From contig NZ_FOKT01000009.1 of NCBI RefSeq assembly GCF_900112305.1, positions 62,001 to 126,000 on the forward strand: 64,000 nt of DNA, in the 5' to 3' direction. Positions 8,796 to 17,383 of this stretch are shown here, one piece after another (the first letter of the stretch is position 1; every line of letters starts with the position of its first letter). The notes beneath the pieces are model-generated. The model did no database searches. It was not told the DNA's origin and saw only the letters and a list, made by a program, of their open reading frames with translations. Made by a program: the position numbers and the translations under genes. This stretch comes from Microbulbifer thermotolerans (lineage in GTDB: Bacteria > Pseudomonadota > Gammaproteobacteria > Pseudomonadales > Cellvibrionaceae).

Positions 8796-9140
8796 TGACT
8801 ACTCCTTATCAAAACCCATAACACAGGTGCTGTGAATTAATGGTCACTGTACAAGGCCTTTATTTAAAGGGCCGGGAATTTATATAGGCATCCGTTAATC
8901 AAATAAAATCGACTTTTTAGTCAAATAGGTATGCCTATGTAAGTGAAAATTTCTTTAAATTTCAAGCAGTGAAAAAATCGGGTCAGAATACATTTTTGTA
9001 TCGCAGTAAGGCCGTAGAAAAATGATGTTCTGTGCAACAATCATATTCCCCGAATATCGACTTCTGGATGGTTTTGGTGAGGTTGCGTTAATGAGGAGAC
9101 TTAAAGTGGAGGCGGGGCTAGTGGGTGAGTGTTGTTATTC
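8796..9140. other. AT-rich intergenic region with a REP-like fragment
   Basis: About 345 bases upstream of the orphan pair. It contains TCGGGTCAGAATACATTTTT at 8978-8997, similar to the GGGTCAGA-type repeats that often flank REP-associated (Y1) transposase genes in gammaproteobacteria. No transposase is present, so this is at most a remnant. The likely promoter for the orphan pair lies here, but no clear -35/-10 pair stands out. Confidence 0.35.
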
Positions 9141-9162
9141 GGGGGCAATCTGAATTGCCCCC
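9141..9162 (-). terminator. Hairpin after the phosphoribosyltransferase gene
   Basis: Nine-base perfect arms GGGGGCAAT (9141-9149) and ATTGCCCCC (9154-9162) with a 4-base loop, 14 bases beyond the stop. The following minus-strand sequence (GAATAACAAC) is only weakly T-rich, so it is a probable rather than classic terminator. Confidence 0.5.
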
Positions 9163-9176
9163 AGCGTGGCAGGAGG

Positions 9177-9740
9177 TCAGACCGCGGTCGCAATTCGGTC
9201 CAGATAGGGTTCAAGCTCGGGCTTGTGTTCGAGGATTTCTTCGCGCGACAGGCCGTCGATCTCGTGCGGAAATACCAGCCACTTATCCGTTATGTGGATG
9301 AAATAATCCGGTTCGCGATCGGTTTTGTTGTTGGCGGGTTTATAGTAGGGCGTCGCCACACGGATCTCCGGTGTGTTTTTTTTGCAGGCCGCGCGCAGAT
9401 CCTTGATTGTTTGGTCGATACTGAGGCCGGAGTCGTGCACGTCATCGACGATCAGTAGACTGTCGTGGGATTCCAGGCGTTTAATCAGATATGTCAGGCC
9501 GTGTACGCGCACGTGTTTGTCGCGTTCACCGATACCCGTGTATGAGGAGGTGCGAATCGCGATATGGTCGGCGTCAACGCCCATTACATGTAGTAATTCC
9601 TGCACCGCGATACCCACCGGTGCGCCGCCCCGCCAGACACCGACGATATAGTTGGGGCGGAAACCGCTTTGAAAAACTTTCTCTGCAAGCGCATAGGAGT
9701 CGGTTAGAAGCTGCTGTGCACTGATAAAGTGTTTTTTCAC
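9177..9740 (-). CDS. Hypoxanthine-guanine-type phosphoribosyltransferase
   Basis: 187 residues. Purine salvage enzyme that joins a free purine base to PRPP to form the nucleotide in the cytoplasm. The PRPP-binding loop LLIVDDVHDSG (~100-110) is the diagnostic type I phosphoribosyltransferase motif, and VGVWRGGAPVG (~33-43) is the early substrate loop. GTG at 9740 is chosen as start because an AGAGG ribosome site lies 7 bases upstream and the first residues (VKKHFISAQQLL) fit the family; a longer frame would run into the upstream gene. It follows a purine permease after 10 bases, so uptake and salvage are coupled in one operon. Base preference (hypoxanthine, guanine or xanthine) cannot be fixed from sequence. 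Confidence 0.88.
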   Translation of the reverse strand: MKKHFISAQQLLTDSYALAEKVFQSGFRPNYIVGVWRGGAPVGIAVQELLHVMGVDADHIAIRTSSYTGIGERDKHVRVHGLTYLIKRLESHDSLLIVDDVHDSGLSIDQTIKDLRAACKKNTPEIRVATPYYKPANNKTDREPDYFIHITDKWLVFPHEIDGLSREEILEHKPELEPYLDRIATAV

Positions 9741-9750
9741 GAATGTACCT

Positions 9751-11097
9751 CTAGAAGAAAACAAACTTGGCGGCGAACATGGCGGCCAGCAGATACACGC
9801 TGACGCTGACATCCCGGCGGCGCCCGCTCAGTGTTTTGATTACTGCATACGAGATAAAGCCGAGCGCAATGCCGTTGGCGATGGAAAAGGAAAGCGGCAT
9901 CATAACCGCCGCGATTACTGCCGGAGCGGCTTCGGTAATGTCATCCCAGTCGATGGATGAAAGCCCGGAAGTCATCAGCACTGCCACATAGAGCAATGCG
10001 CCGGCAGTGGCGCAGGCGGGAATCATACTCACCAGTGGCGAGAAGAACAGCGCCAGCAGGAAGAGTCCGGCGCATGTTACTGCGGTCAAGCCGGTGCGGC
10101 CACCGGCGGCGACACCCGCCGTACTCTCCACGTAGGTAGTGGTGGTCGAGGACCCCAGTAGAGAACCGAGCGCGGATGCCGAGCTGTCGGCCATCAGCGC
10201 TTTGCCCATACCGGACAGCTTGCCGTTTTTGTCCAGCAGTTTCGCGCGGTCCGCGGTGCTGAGCAGGGTACCGGCGGTGTCGAACAGGTCCACGAACAGA
10301 AAGGCGAAGATCACGCTGACCATACCCACTTCATAAGCGCCGGCAATATCCAGCTGCAGAAGTGTGGGGGCCAGGTTCGGCGGCGCGGAGACGAGACCGC
10401 TGTACGACACTTTGCCCATCAGCAGCGCGATTGCGGTGACGGCGAGAATGCCGATCATCACCGCGCCCAGCACCTGTCGGAAAGCCAGTGCCGCGATTAG
10501 GAAAAAGCCCGATGCGGCGAGGACCGCGTCGCTGGATGTGAGGTCGCCGAGGGTTACCAGTGTGGCCGGACTGGCGGTCACAATTCCCGCACTCTTCAGC
10601 GCTATGATCGCAAGGAACAGGCCCACGCCCGCGCCCAGCGCCTGGCGCAGTGATAGGGGAATACTGTCGATAATCCACTCGCGCACGCGGAAAATACTGA
10701 GCAGTAAAAACAGCATTCCGGAGATAAACACCGCCCCCAGGGCAATCTGCCAGCTGTAACCCATTTCTCCGACGACCACATAGCTGAAAAAGGCATTCAG
10801 CCCCATTCCCGGCGCCAATGCGAAAGGGTAATTGGCGTAGAGCCCCATAATCAGACAACCGGCAGCCGCCGACAGACAGGTTGCCGTGAACACTGCGCCC
10901 TTATCCATGCCCGCGGCGGCCATCACGTTCGGGTTGACGAAGATGATGTAGGCCATGGCCAGGAAGGTGGTTACTCCGGCGATCAATTCCCGGCGTACAG
11001 TGGTATCGCGCTGCGAAAGCTTAAACAGTCGCTCCAACAGTGGAGGGTACCGAACTTCTACGGCGGTGGCGGTAGTGGAAGGCGAGTTTTCGGTCAT
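9751..11097 (-). CDS. AzgA-type purine (adenine/guanine/hypoxanthine) permease
   Basis: 448 residues. Inner-membrane nucleobase:cation symporter of the NCS2/AzgA family. Diagnostic stretches are TTFLAMAYIIFVNPNVMAAAGM (segment 1, residues ~43-64), ALAPGMGLNAFFSYVV (segment 3) and FLFVDLFDTAGTLL (segment 8). The C-terminal half has the expected hydrophobic helices and ends in FAAKFVFF. I start it at ATG 11097 (MTENSP), which gives the usual family length; a 65-residue upstream extension is in frame but lacks family character. The phosphoribosyltransferase gene follows directly, which supports a purine substrate. Confidence 0.92.
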   Translation of the reverse strand: MTENSPSTTATAVEVRYPPLLERLFKLSQRDTTVRRELIAGVTTFLAMAYIIFVNPNVMAAAGMDKGAVFTATCLSAAAGCLIMGLYANYPFALAPGMGLNAFFSYVVVGEMGYSWQIALGAVFISGMLFLLLSIFRVREWIIDSIPLSLRQALGAGVGLFLAIIALKSAGIVTASPATLVTLGDLTSSDAVLAASGFFLIAALAFRQVLGAVMIGILAVTAIALLMGKVSYSGLVSAPPNLAPTLLQLDIAGAYEVGMVSVIFAFLFVDLFDTAGTLLSTADRAKLLDKNGKLSGMGKALMADSSASALGSLLGSSTTTTYVESTAGVAAGGRTGLTAVTCAGLFLLALFFSPLVSMIPACATAGALLYVAVLMTSGLSSIDWDDITEAAPAVIAAVMMPLSFSIANGIALGFISYAVIKTLSGRRRDVSVSVYLLAAMFAAKFVFF

Positions 11098-11455
11098 GAG
11101 GGCCCCGTACAGGCAGCGAGTAAATGAGTTGTCAGCGGTTAAAAAATGAGCGCGAATGTACCGGATTGGCCGATGGTTTTCCACTGTTGCACTGGCGGTG
11201 GCCGCCCGTTGTGAAATTTTGATGCGCCAAGGGATGTAATTTTGAAAAAAATGGCTCTTGCGCCGTGACGGGCTGGGGAGGCGAAGCCGCATGTCTATGA
11301 TTCGAAAGAGCGCACTTTGACCCGTGGGTGCTGTTATCCGGATGTGGAGTCCCGGAAGCTATAGTTGCTTTTTGTAGCGGTTGGATGCCCCGGTATTCAG
11401 CTTTTTCCGGCCGACCGATGCTCGATTGAATTCGCGGAATAGATGGGAGGTTAAT
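11098..11455. other. Divergent intergenic region, ~360 bases
   Basis: Separates the leftward purine permease from the rightward cupin gene, so it should hold both promoters. No purine riboswitch core, operator repeat or RNA gene was recognised. Confidence 0.45.
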
Positions 11456-11914
11456 GTGAGGCTTTGCAACTGGTTCCTGCTTCCTCTGGTCGCGATGACT
11501 GTGTCAACAAGTCCGAGTGCGGAGGAAATCAAAGGTAAAGAAGGCTATCTCGTCAATATCGAAGAGCGGACCGTATCGAACTCCAACTTTCGGGAAGTAC
11601 TGTTCACAGGCCCCCGCAGCCAGCTTGTGGTGATGTCCCTGAAGCCGGGCGAGGAAATAGGGGAAGAAGTCCACGATCACATCGACCAGTTCATTCGTTT
11701 TGAGGCGGGCGAAGCGAAATTGATTCTCAATGGCAGGGAGCACAGCATCAAGGCCGACGACGCAGTGGTGATACCGGCGGGTGTGCGGCACAACATAATC
11801 AATACTTCCGCGAGCCGGGATTTGAAACTCTACACTATTTACAGTCCGCCGGAACACAAGGATGGAACCATTCACAAGACCAGGGCGGAGGGGATGGCAG
11901 ACCATCACGAATAA
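11456..11914 (+). CDS. Secreted cupin-domain protein
   Basis: 152 residues. The GTG at 11456 has a strong GGGAGG site 5 bases upstream and opens a signal peptide (MRLCNWFLLPLVAMTVS, cleavage probably near SPSAEE), so the protein is periplasmic. A single cupin_2 barrel follows: SLKPGEEIGEEVHDHIDQFIRF and GEAKLILNG form the first motif, VVIPAGVRHNIINTS the second. The histidines in EEVHDHIDQ and VRHNI are plausible metal ligands. Residues after ~130 are a short hydrophilic, His-containing tail. Small cupins of this kind have varied or unknown substrates, so no reaction is assigned. A glutathione S-transferase gene follows after 33 bases. Confidence 0.82.
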   Translation: MRLCNWFLLPLVAMTVSTSPSAEEIKGKEGYLVNIEERTVSNSNFREVLFTGPRSQLVVMSLKPGEEIGEEVHDHIDQFIRFEAGEAKLILNGREHSIKADDAVVIPAGVRHNIINTSASRDLKLYTIYSPPEHKDGTIHKTRAEGMADHHE

Positions 11915-11947
11915 TCAGCGACAAAGGCTGCAATCGGGAGGCAGAAA

Positions 11948-12637
11948 ATGTTGGACTATAAGCTGTATTATTGGGATCTGCCCTTTCGGGGTAACTTTAT
12001 TCAGCTCTTCCTTGAGGAAGTGGGAGCCAGGTACGAAAGGTGTGAAGCTGGTGACTTATATCCTAAGCAGCGCTTAACAATCAGAAATCCCGGCATGGCC
12101 CCGCCCTACCTGTACGAGTGTAAAAGTAAAACCTATTACGCCCAAATGCCGGCGATACTAATGCACTTGGCCAGGGAGTACGACTATCTGCCTCAAAAGG
12201 CGGAAACGCATACCTTGGCCCTTAAAAGCATTCTCGACTGTAACGATGTGCTGATGGAAATTACCAATTTCTACGGCATGACAATGTGGGATAGGGAAAG
12301 TTGGAAACAGTTCCGCAGCTCCCGACTGGCGGATTGGATGCAGATCTTCGAAAAAACCGGATCGAAGCACGGCCTAAAAGGTGACAGCGGTTTTCTGCTC
12401 GGAGATACCATTTCTGTGGCGGATATTGCCGTCACCGCACTTTTTGGCACGCTGACACACGCCTTCCCCACATTGGGCCGCGACCTGCGGACGCATGCTC
12501 CACAGGTCGCCGGCCTCTGCCAGCGTGTGGAGTCGCGCAAGTCGATAAAGGCTTTTCTAGACAAGCAGAGAAGTACACTGGGAAATACTTATTGCGGAGG
12601 GCAGATAGAGGCGTCGCTAAGACAGATGATGGATTAG
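11948..12637 (+). CDS. Glutathione S-transferase family protein
   Basis: 229 residues. The N-terminal thioredoxin-like domain begins YKLYYWDLPFRGNFIQLFLEE (the hydrophobic-aromatic-polar start typical of GSTs), with the family's cis-Pro position at GMAPPYLYE (~51-59). The C-terminal helical domain contains GDTISVADIAVTALF, the conserved N-capping box and hydrophobic staple. A good ribosome site (GGGAGG) precedes ATG 11948. The class and substrate are uncertain; the residue normally activating glutathione (Ser, Cys or Tyr near position 8-15) is not obvious. It may be co-transcribed with the upstream cupin gene. Confidence 0.8.
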   Translation: MLDYKLYYWDLPFRGNFIQLFLEEVGARYERCEAGDLYPKQRLTIRNPGMAPPYLYECKSKTYYAQMPAILMHLAREYDYLPQKAETHTLALKSILDCNDVLMEITNFYGMTMWDRESWKQFRSSRLADWMQIFEKTGSKHGLKGDSGFLLGDTISVADIAVTALFGTLTHAFPTLGRDLRTHAPQVAGLCQRVESRKSIKAFLDKQRSTLGNTYCGGQIEASLRQMMD

Positions 12638-12737
12638 ATAGCCTGGCTAGATAATACCTGAATAGACCGACTGTCAATAGCAGTACACCTCTTCAGCAAT
12701 CTAGATGTTCCGTAGCTCCCTGTGCAAGGGTCGGCTG

Positions 12738-13703
12738 TCAAGCAGATAGAAATTGAAATGGTTCCGCTGCGACAAACCTACCGCTGACATCACCAACTAA
12801 ATTGTCTTGAGAGAGATCAAGTTTTTGACACTGATGTAAGTTAACCCTGTCCAGGTGAATCCAGACGATATCCGGGCTAAATGAAGATTCAAACGCGTAT
12901 ATCCGTCGCTGAAGGTCGATGAGTGTCCGCCATATTGTCATTGAAATATTGGGTCGCGCCGGATCAGCGGTACCAAAAGGCTGGGCGGCATTGCGCATAA
13001 CGCTCAGCAGTGCGGCATAGGCGATTTTTGGTGAATCTACCGGAGGCAATTTGGACAGGTAATAGCTTGCCCGTACGAAGCGGTCGGCGGCATCTGTGGT
13101 TCCCGGTAGTGGGAGTTGGCCGCCGAAACCTTGATATTGGGAGAGATGTTTTAGCTGTTCGTCGAATGGGGGCGAATTGGTCATTACAGTGTATTGCCGA
13201 CCGTGGTGGATATGGGCTTTTCCGTCAATGTATTCGATCACTGCGGAATTTCCCGAAGCATCACTGAGGGCCAGGTGTACAGTGGACCAACGGCCGGATA
13301 CGGGGTCATTTTGTGGGCAGATCTGAATCTGGTTCGCATGAGAGAAATTTACACATTCTTCTACACTGGAAAATTGATCGAGGTAAAACTGCGCCCACAT
13401 AGATACTGACAGGCCGGGCATAGCGGGGTCTCGGGTTCCGTAGTCAGACTCGGCCAGCCAAAGAAGGTGTGCAGCCAAACCATTTGCATTGATGCCATCC
13501 ACAGTGGCGAGATCATAGGCGGTGGCGACCAGGCTGGCATACTTCGACTTCCACTTTAACGGATTCTTATCGTTGTCGATTCCCTTCCGTTCGATGCCTG
13601 CAGGGATGACCCAGAGATTGGTATTGAGGCTCTGTGCCCAATCCATATTACGTCCCGCGATGACACCTTGGCCGCTGTTTAGCCATAGCGCTCTAGTACA
13701 CAT
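12738..13703 (-). CDS. Choloylglycine hydrolase-family Ntn amidase
   Basis: 321 residues. Linear amide C-N hydrolase of the bile salt hydrolase / penicillin V acylase family. The protein begins MCTRALW, so removal of Met exposes Cys2, the N-terminal nucleophile. Further family signatures are GRNMDWAQ (~18-25), VDGINANGLAAHLLWL (~68-83), AVIEYIDGKAHIHHG and the late MTNSPPFDEQL (Asn of the NSP motif in the oxyanion hole). No signal peptide precedes the Cys, so it is probably cytoplasmic. Many marine members hydrolyse acyl-homoserine lactones or other N-acyl amides, but the substrate cannot be predicted here. It stands alone, converging with the GST gene. Confidence 0.9.
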   Translation of the reverse strand: MCTRALWLNSGQGVIAGRNMDWAQSLNTNLWVIPAGIERKGIDNDKNPLKWKSKYASLVATAYDLATVDGINANGLAAHLLWLAESDYGTRDPAMPGLSVSMWAQFYLDQFSSVEECVNFSHANQIQICPQNDPVSGRWSTVHLALSDASGNSAVIEYIDGKAHIHHGRQYTVMTNSPPFDEQLKHLSQYQGFGGQLPLPGTTDAADRFVRASYYLSKLPPVDSPKIAYAALLSVMRNAAQPFGTADPARPNISMTIWRTLIDLQRRIYAFESSFSPDIVWIHLDRVNLHQCQKLDLSQDNLVGDVSGRFVAAEPFQFLSA

Positions 13704-14011
13704 AGGCTCTGCTCGTAAGTTAGTAGTATGTTGAATTCCGGTGAGCTTGTACTGATGAAGTCACACTTAATATTAGGGGATATCCGATTTATTCGCTTCC
13801 TGGTGGTAAAGAAACTTTGCGCTATATGAGCCATGATGCTAATGGGGTCGAAGATGCGCCCACCGGAAATAAAGGCGGGCGTTGTGAAGAAAGACTCGCG
13901 CGATTTCTTAATGTCCGCTCCATTGCCTGAGGTTCTGTAATCAGCTATCGCGAGGAATTCAGAGAGTGTGAAATATTCCGCGCCCGATCGTGAGTATGGA
14001 AGTAAGCCTGT
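13704..14011. other. Intergenic region, ~310 bases, nothing recognised
   Basis: Lies upstream of the Ntn amidase and downstream of the DUF1993 gene. No frame with a ribosome site, hairpin or repeat of note was seen. Confidence 0.5.
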
Positions 14012-14530
14012 TTAGGTTTCTTTCATCGTGACATAGGGGCTTAGATGGAATGTAAAATCCGCCCTGCCAATGGGTGCACCGAGCTTGCGCAGAATCGCGT
14101 AGGCCACGGTGATGTGAAAGTACAGATTGGGAATTAGGAAGTCGTTTACATACCGGTGGGCCGGTAATTCACAGTAAGTGTCAGGCCCCAGATTGATGCA
14201 CTTGATATCGTCGAGGCGGCTATCGTCCGCGGTAATACTGGCAACAAGATCGCAGGTTTGTGTAATCAGTGCGCGGGCTTTATCCGGCGAGTCCACATCG
14301 GTATTGAGATTTTCTATGGGATCGCCCGCGCACCACTGGGCAAAGCCGCGGGGTTGGTTGCAGGCAAGTGCGATCTGGGCACCGAATGGGAACATATCCT
14401 CCGCGAGGCGCTCGTGCATAATCGCCCTCATGTCGGAAAAATGCGCCTCTCCTACGGAAAGAATGTGCTCGAGCACTTTGATCCTGGAGGTGAAGATGCG
14501 TTTGACTTCACAGATCTCACTGCCGGCCAT
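14012..14530 (-). CDS. DUF1993-family protein
   Basis: 172 residues. Matches the pattern of DUF1993 helical proteins: an N-terminal region RIKVLEHILSVGEAHF, a middle FGAQIALACNQPRGFAQW, and the characteristic C-terminus LIPNLYFHITVAYAILRKLG followed by APIGRADF. The fold is predicted to be a DinB-like four-helix bundle; no activity is established. ATG 14530 is chosen because AAGGAGAT precedes it at good distance; the longer in-frame start adds residues unlike the family. It lies 135 bases downstream of the acyl-CoA dehydrogenase gene in the same orientation, but nothing ties their functions. Confidence 0.82.
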   Translation of the reverse strand: MAGSEICEVKRIFTSRIKVLEHILSVGEAHFSDMRAIMHERLAEDMFPFGAQIALACNQPRGFAQWCAGDPIENLNTDVDSPDKARALITQTCDLVASITADDSRLDDIKCINLGPDTYCELPAHRYVNDFLIPNLYFHITVAYAILRKLGAPIGRADFTFHLSPYVTMKET

Positions 14531-14665
14531 TACGGTGTATCTCCTTGTCGTTGAACCCCAAGCGCTCAGATAGCGGGTTGGGGTGCTCATCTGGGCGTGA
14601 AAAGCCTTTGCCGTCAGGTGGCGGATTCACCAGAACTTTTCGGGCCATCAATGCCTGCTCTCGGT

Positions 14666-15808
14666 TTACTGTAAAAGTTCCCGTGAAATGATTAATTTCA
14701 TGATCTCGTTGGTTCCAGCGTAAATGCGTTGCACGCGCGCGTCTGCCCAGGCGCGGGCAATGGGATATTCCCACATGTAGCCGTAGCCGCCGTGCAATTG
14801 CACACACTCGTCCAGCAGCTTGCACTGAAAGTCGGTGGCGAGCAGTTTGGCCTTGGCTGCGGTGGCGACGTCGAGCTTATGCGCATAGTGTAGTTCCAGG
14901 CAGCGGTCGACAAAGACGCGCATCGCTGCAAGTTCAGCGGCGAGCTCCGCCAGTTTAAACTGGGTGTTCTGGAAGGCGGAGACGGGCTTACCGAAGGCCT
15001 TGCGTTCGCGCACATAGTCGACGGTCCACGAGAGGGCGGCTTCGGCGTTGGCGGTCGCACCGATGGCGACGCTGAGGCGCTCTTGGGGCAGTTCTTGCAT
15101 CAGGTAGATAAAGCCCTGCCCCTCGGCGCCCAGCAGGTTTTCCGCCGGCACTTTGACATCGTCAAAAAATAATTCGGAAGTGTCTTGGGCCTTCATGCCA
15201 ACTTTTTCCAGGTTGGTGCCCTTTTTGAATCCCGGACTGTCCGCCTCCACCAGCAACAGGCTGACACCGGAGGCGCCTTCGCCCGGATTGGTTTTGGCAA
15301 CCACTATCACCAAGTTGGCGTGCTGGCCGTTGGTGATAAAGGTTTTGGAGCCGTTCAGTACATAATGGTCGCCGTTTTTGATTGCGGTGGTGCGCACGCC
15401 CTGCAAATCGGAGCCGGCACCCGGTTCGGTCATTGCGATGGCGGTAACCATGTCGCCGCTGATGCATTGGGGCAGATATTTGCGCTTCTGTGCCTCACTG
15501 CCGTAGTTGATAATGTAGGGAACGGCGATAGCGGAATGCAGGCCCCAACCGATGCCGGTGAGATTGAAGCGGGATATTTCTTCATCGATAACGGCGTTGT
15601 AACCAAAATCCAGGTTCAGGCCACCATACTCTTCCGGTACCTGTGGGCAAAGGAAGCCCATTTCTCCGGCTTTTTTCCACAGGCCCCGATCCAGCTGACC
15701 GTCCTTTTCCCACTGGGCGTGGAAGGGTAGGGCTTCTTTCTCCAGAAATTTACGTACCGTATCGCGGAACTGTTCGTGCTCTTCGTTGAAGACCGTTCTG
15801 GGAATCAT
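14666..15808 (-). CDS. Acyl-CoA dehydrogenase, long-chain (LCAD) type
   Basis: 380 residues. FAD enzyme that introduces the first double bond of beta-oxidation. The N-terminal helical domain is followed by AIAMTEPGAGSDLQG (flavin site, ~127-141) and the C-terminal ETF and FAD region with GGYGYMWEYPIARAWADAR and IYAGTNEIMKLI. The MCAD catalytic Glu position reads YAGT here instead of YEGT; instead Glu occurs in LMQELPQERL (~225-235), as in mammalian LCAD and isovaleryl-CoA dehydrogenases that use a base on helix G. The resemblance to LCAD in this segment is strong, so long or branched acyl-CoA substrates are likely. No thiolase or hydratase gene is adjacent. Confidence 0.92.
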   Translation of the reverse strand: MIPRTVFNEEHEQFRDTVRKFLEKEALPFHAQWEKDGQLDRGLWKKAGEMGFLCPQVPEEYGGLNLDFGYNAVIDEEISRFNLTGIGWGLHSAIAVPYIINYGSEAQKRKYLPQCISGDMVTAIAMTEPGAGSDLQGVRTTAIKNGDHYVLNGSKTFITNGQHANLVIVVAKTNPGEGASGVSLLLVEADSPGFKKGTNLEKVGMKAQDTSELFFDDVKVPAENLLGAEGQGFIYLMQELPQERLSVAIGATANAEAALSWTVDYVRERKAFGKPVSAFQNTQFKLAELAAELAAMRVFVDRCLELHYAHKLDVATAAKAKLLATDFQCKLLDECVQLHGGYGYMWEYPIARAWADARVQRIYAGTNEIMKLIISRELLQ

Positions 15809-16107
15809 GGTTGCTCTCCTGTGTTTTTATTGGACGATATCGAGGTGCTTGCTAGTGCCCCGTGGTGAGCGGACACTGCAATCCGATGGAAGCATTGACG
15901 GGCGCCTTGTGGTTGTGAGGCTATAAACATAGTTGTACCAGCGGGGGGTGCAATGATGGGAGCGATGTGGATGATGGATCCAGTGACAGTGCTGGACCAT
16001 AAATACAGCGAATTTAACCCGCCGCCATTTATTCGGAAACAAACTAATCTGCCGGTTTGACTGCCATACACTCAGTGGAGATGTGCAGTGGTATTTAAGG
16101 TTTTGTT
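15809..16107. other. Divergent intergenic region, ~300 bases
   Basis: Holds the promoters of the leftward acyl-CoA dehydrogenase and the rightward DUF937-OmpA gene. No FadR-like or other operator could be recognised with confidence. Confidence 0.45.
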
Positions 16108-17310
16108 ATGGCGGACAATTTACTGAAAATGGCGCTAGACCATATGGGAGGCGATGGCGTAGGCGCCTTGAGCAATGCGCTCGGTATCCCGGAAGAGAAA
16201 GGTGAGTCCGCCGTCGAGACCGGATTGGCCACTGTGATTGCGGGCATGCTTAATAAGGGCAGTAACAAAACGGGGATGGCCGGTCTGTTCAATATGGTGA
16301 CGGACAGCGCCGGGTTGGATCTTTCCTCCATCACTCGTGTCATCGGTGATCCGGAGCAGATGGAAAGCCTGCAGAAGCGCGGTGGCAATATGCTGGCGGG
16401 GCTGTTCGGTGGCAAGGTGGATGAAGTCAGTGACCTGATGTCATCGGCACTGGGCGCCTCCGGCAAGGGAGGCAGCCTGTTGAAGATCGCAGCGCCGGTG
16501 ATGATGGCATTGCTCGCGCGTCTGGAGAAAAGCAAAGGGTTGGATATTTCCGGGATGGCCGCGTTGCTGGCGGGACAGCGGCAGTTTATCAAGGGCAAGT
16601 TGCCCAGTGGCTTGCTGCAGGCGTTGAACTTGGGCAGTTTCGACGAGCTGGGAGAGGCACTGGAGACCCGCGGTCACGCGCAGCCGCAAGAGGCGCGTGC
16701 ACAGGCGGTACACTCTGCCGGGAAAAAACGCGCTGGCATGGCCAAGTGGTTCTGGCCGCTGTTGATTGCGCTGGCCGCCCTCTATGCGCTGAATATGTGT
16801 GCGAAGCGGGAGAAGATGGACGATCAACCCGGCGAAGTAATACTCGACGAGGAGTCGGTATTGATCGAGGAGACGCCGGATGCGACAGCGGTGCCGCCAA
16901 GCGGCCAGCCAATGGATTTCGCCGCCAGCTTCCGCGCTTATCTCGCCAGTGCCGGTCGCGATCCCAACCGAGAGTTTCCTCTGGATATTCAATTTGCCAA
17001 GGGCAGTGCTCAGGTGACCAGTCGGGCACTGCCCGATTTGGAAGCGCTGGTGAGCATTATGCGGGAAAACCCGGGGCTGACTATCGCCATTGAAGGGCAC
17101 ACATCCGGCGAGGGAGACGAAGCCACCAATCAGCAGCTCTCCCAGGAGCGAGCCGATGTGGTGACGCAGATGCTGGTGGCCCGGGGCATTGATGCCAACC
17201 GGGTTACCGCCACCGGTATGGGGTCGGCCAAGCCACTTGCCGGCGAGGACACTGAAAAGGGTAAGCAGCAGAACCGCCGCATCAGTGTGCGGGTGGTGAC
17301 TTTTGAGTGA
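16108..17310 (+). CDS. DUF937 (YidB-like) protein fused to an OmpA-type peptidoglycan-binding domain
   Basis: 400 residues. Residues 1-~180 are Gly, Leu and Met rich with the YidB/DUF937 pattern (LSNALGIPEEKGESAVETGL, GLFGGKVDEVSDLM). A single membrane segment follows at ~210-228 (WFWPLLIALAALYALNMCA). After an acidic linker comes an OmpA C-terminal domain (~265-400) with PLDIQFAKGSAQVTSRALPD, IEGHTSGEGDEATNQQLS and QNRRISVRVV, which in this family binds diaminopimelate of peptidoglycan. The layout predicts a cytoplasmic DUF937 part anchored in the inner membrane with a periplasmic cell-wall contact. The gene is monocistronic. Confidence 0.85.
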   Translation: MADNLLKMALDHMGGDGVGALSNALGIPEEKGESAVETGLATVIAGMLNKGSNKTGMAGLFNMVTDSAGLDLSSITRVIGDPEQMESLQKRGGNMLAGLFGGKVDEVSDLMSSALGASGKGGSLLKIAAPVMMALLARLEKSKGLDISGMAALLAGQRQFIKGKLPSGLLQALNLGSFDELGEALETRGHAQPQEARAQAVHSAGKKRAGMAKWFWPLLIALAALYALNMCAKREKMDDQPGEVILDEESVLIEETPDATAVPPSGQPMDFAASFRAYLASAGRDPNREFPLDIQFAKGSAQVTSRALPDLEALVSIMRENPGLTIAIEGHTSGEGDEATNQQLSQERADVVTQMLVARGIDANRVTATGMGSAKPLAGEDTEKGKQQNRRISVRVVTFE

Positions 17311-17328
17311 AGACTTAATGCGAGGAGC

Positions 17329-17349
17329 GGGCTGTCGCAACGACAGCCC
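17329..17349 (+). terminator. Hairpin downstream of the DUF937-OmpA gene
   Basis: Nine-base perfect arms GGGCTGTCG / CGACAGCCC with a CAA loop, 18 bases after the stop and between two convergent genes. No T-run follows on either strand, so termination activity is only probable. Confidence 0.45.
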
Positions 17350-17383
17350 CCAAAGGCATCAGTGGACGCTGTGATCCACGGCG

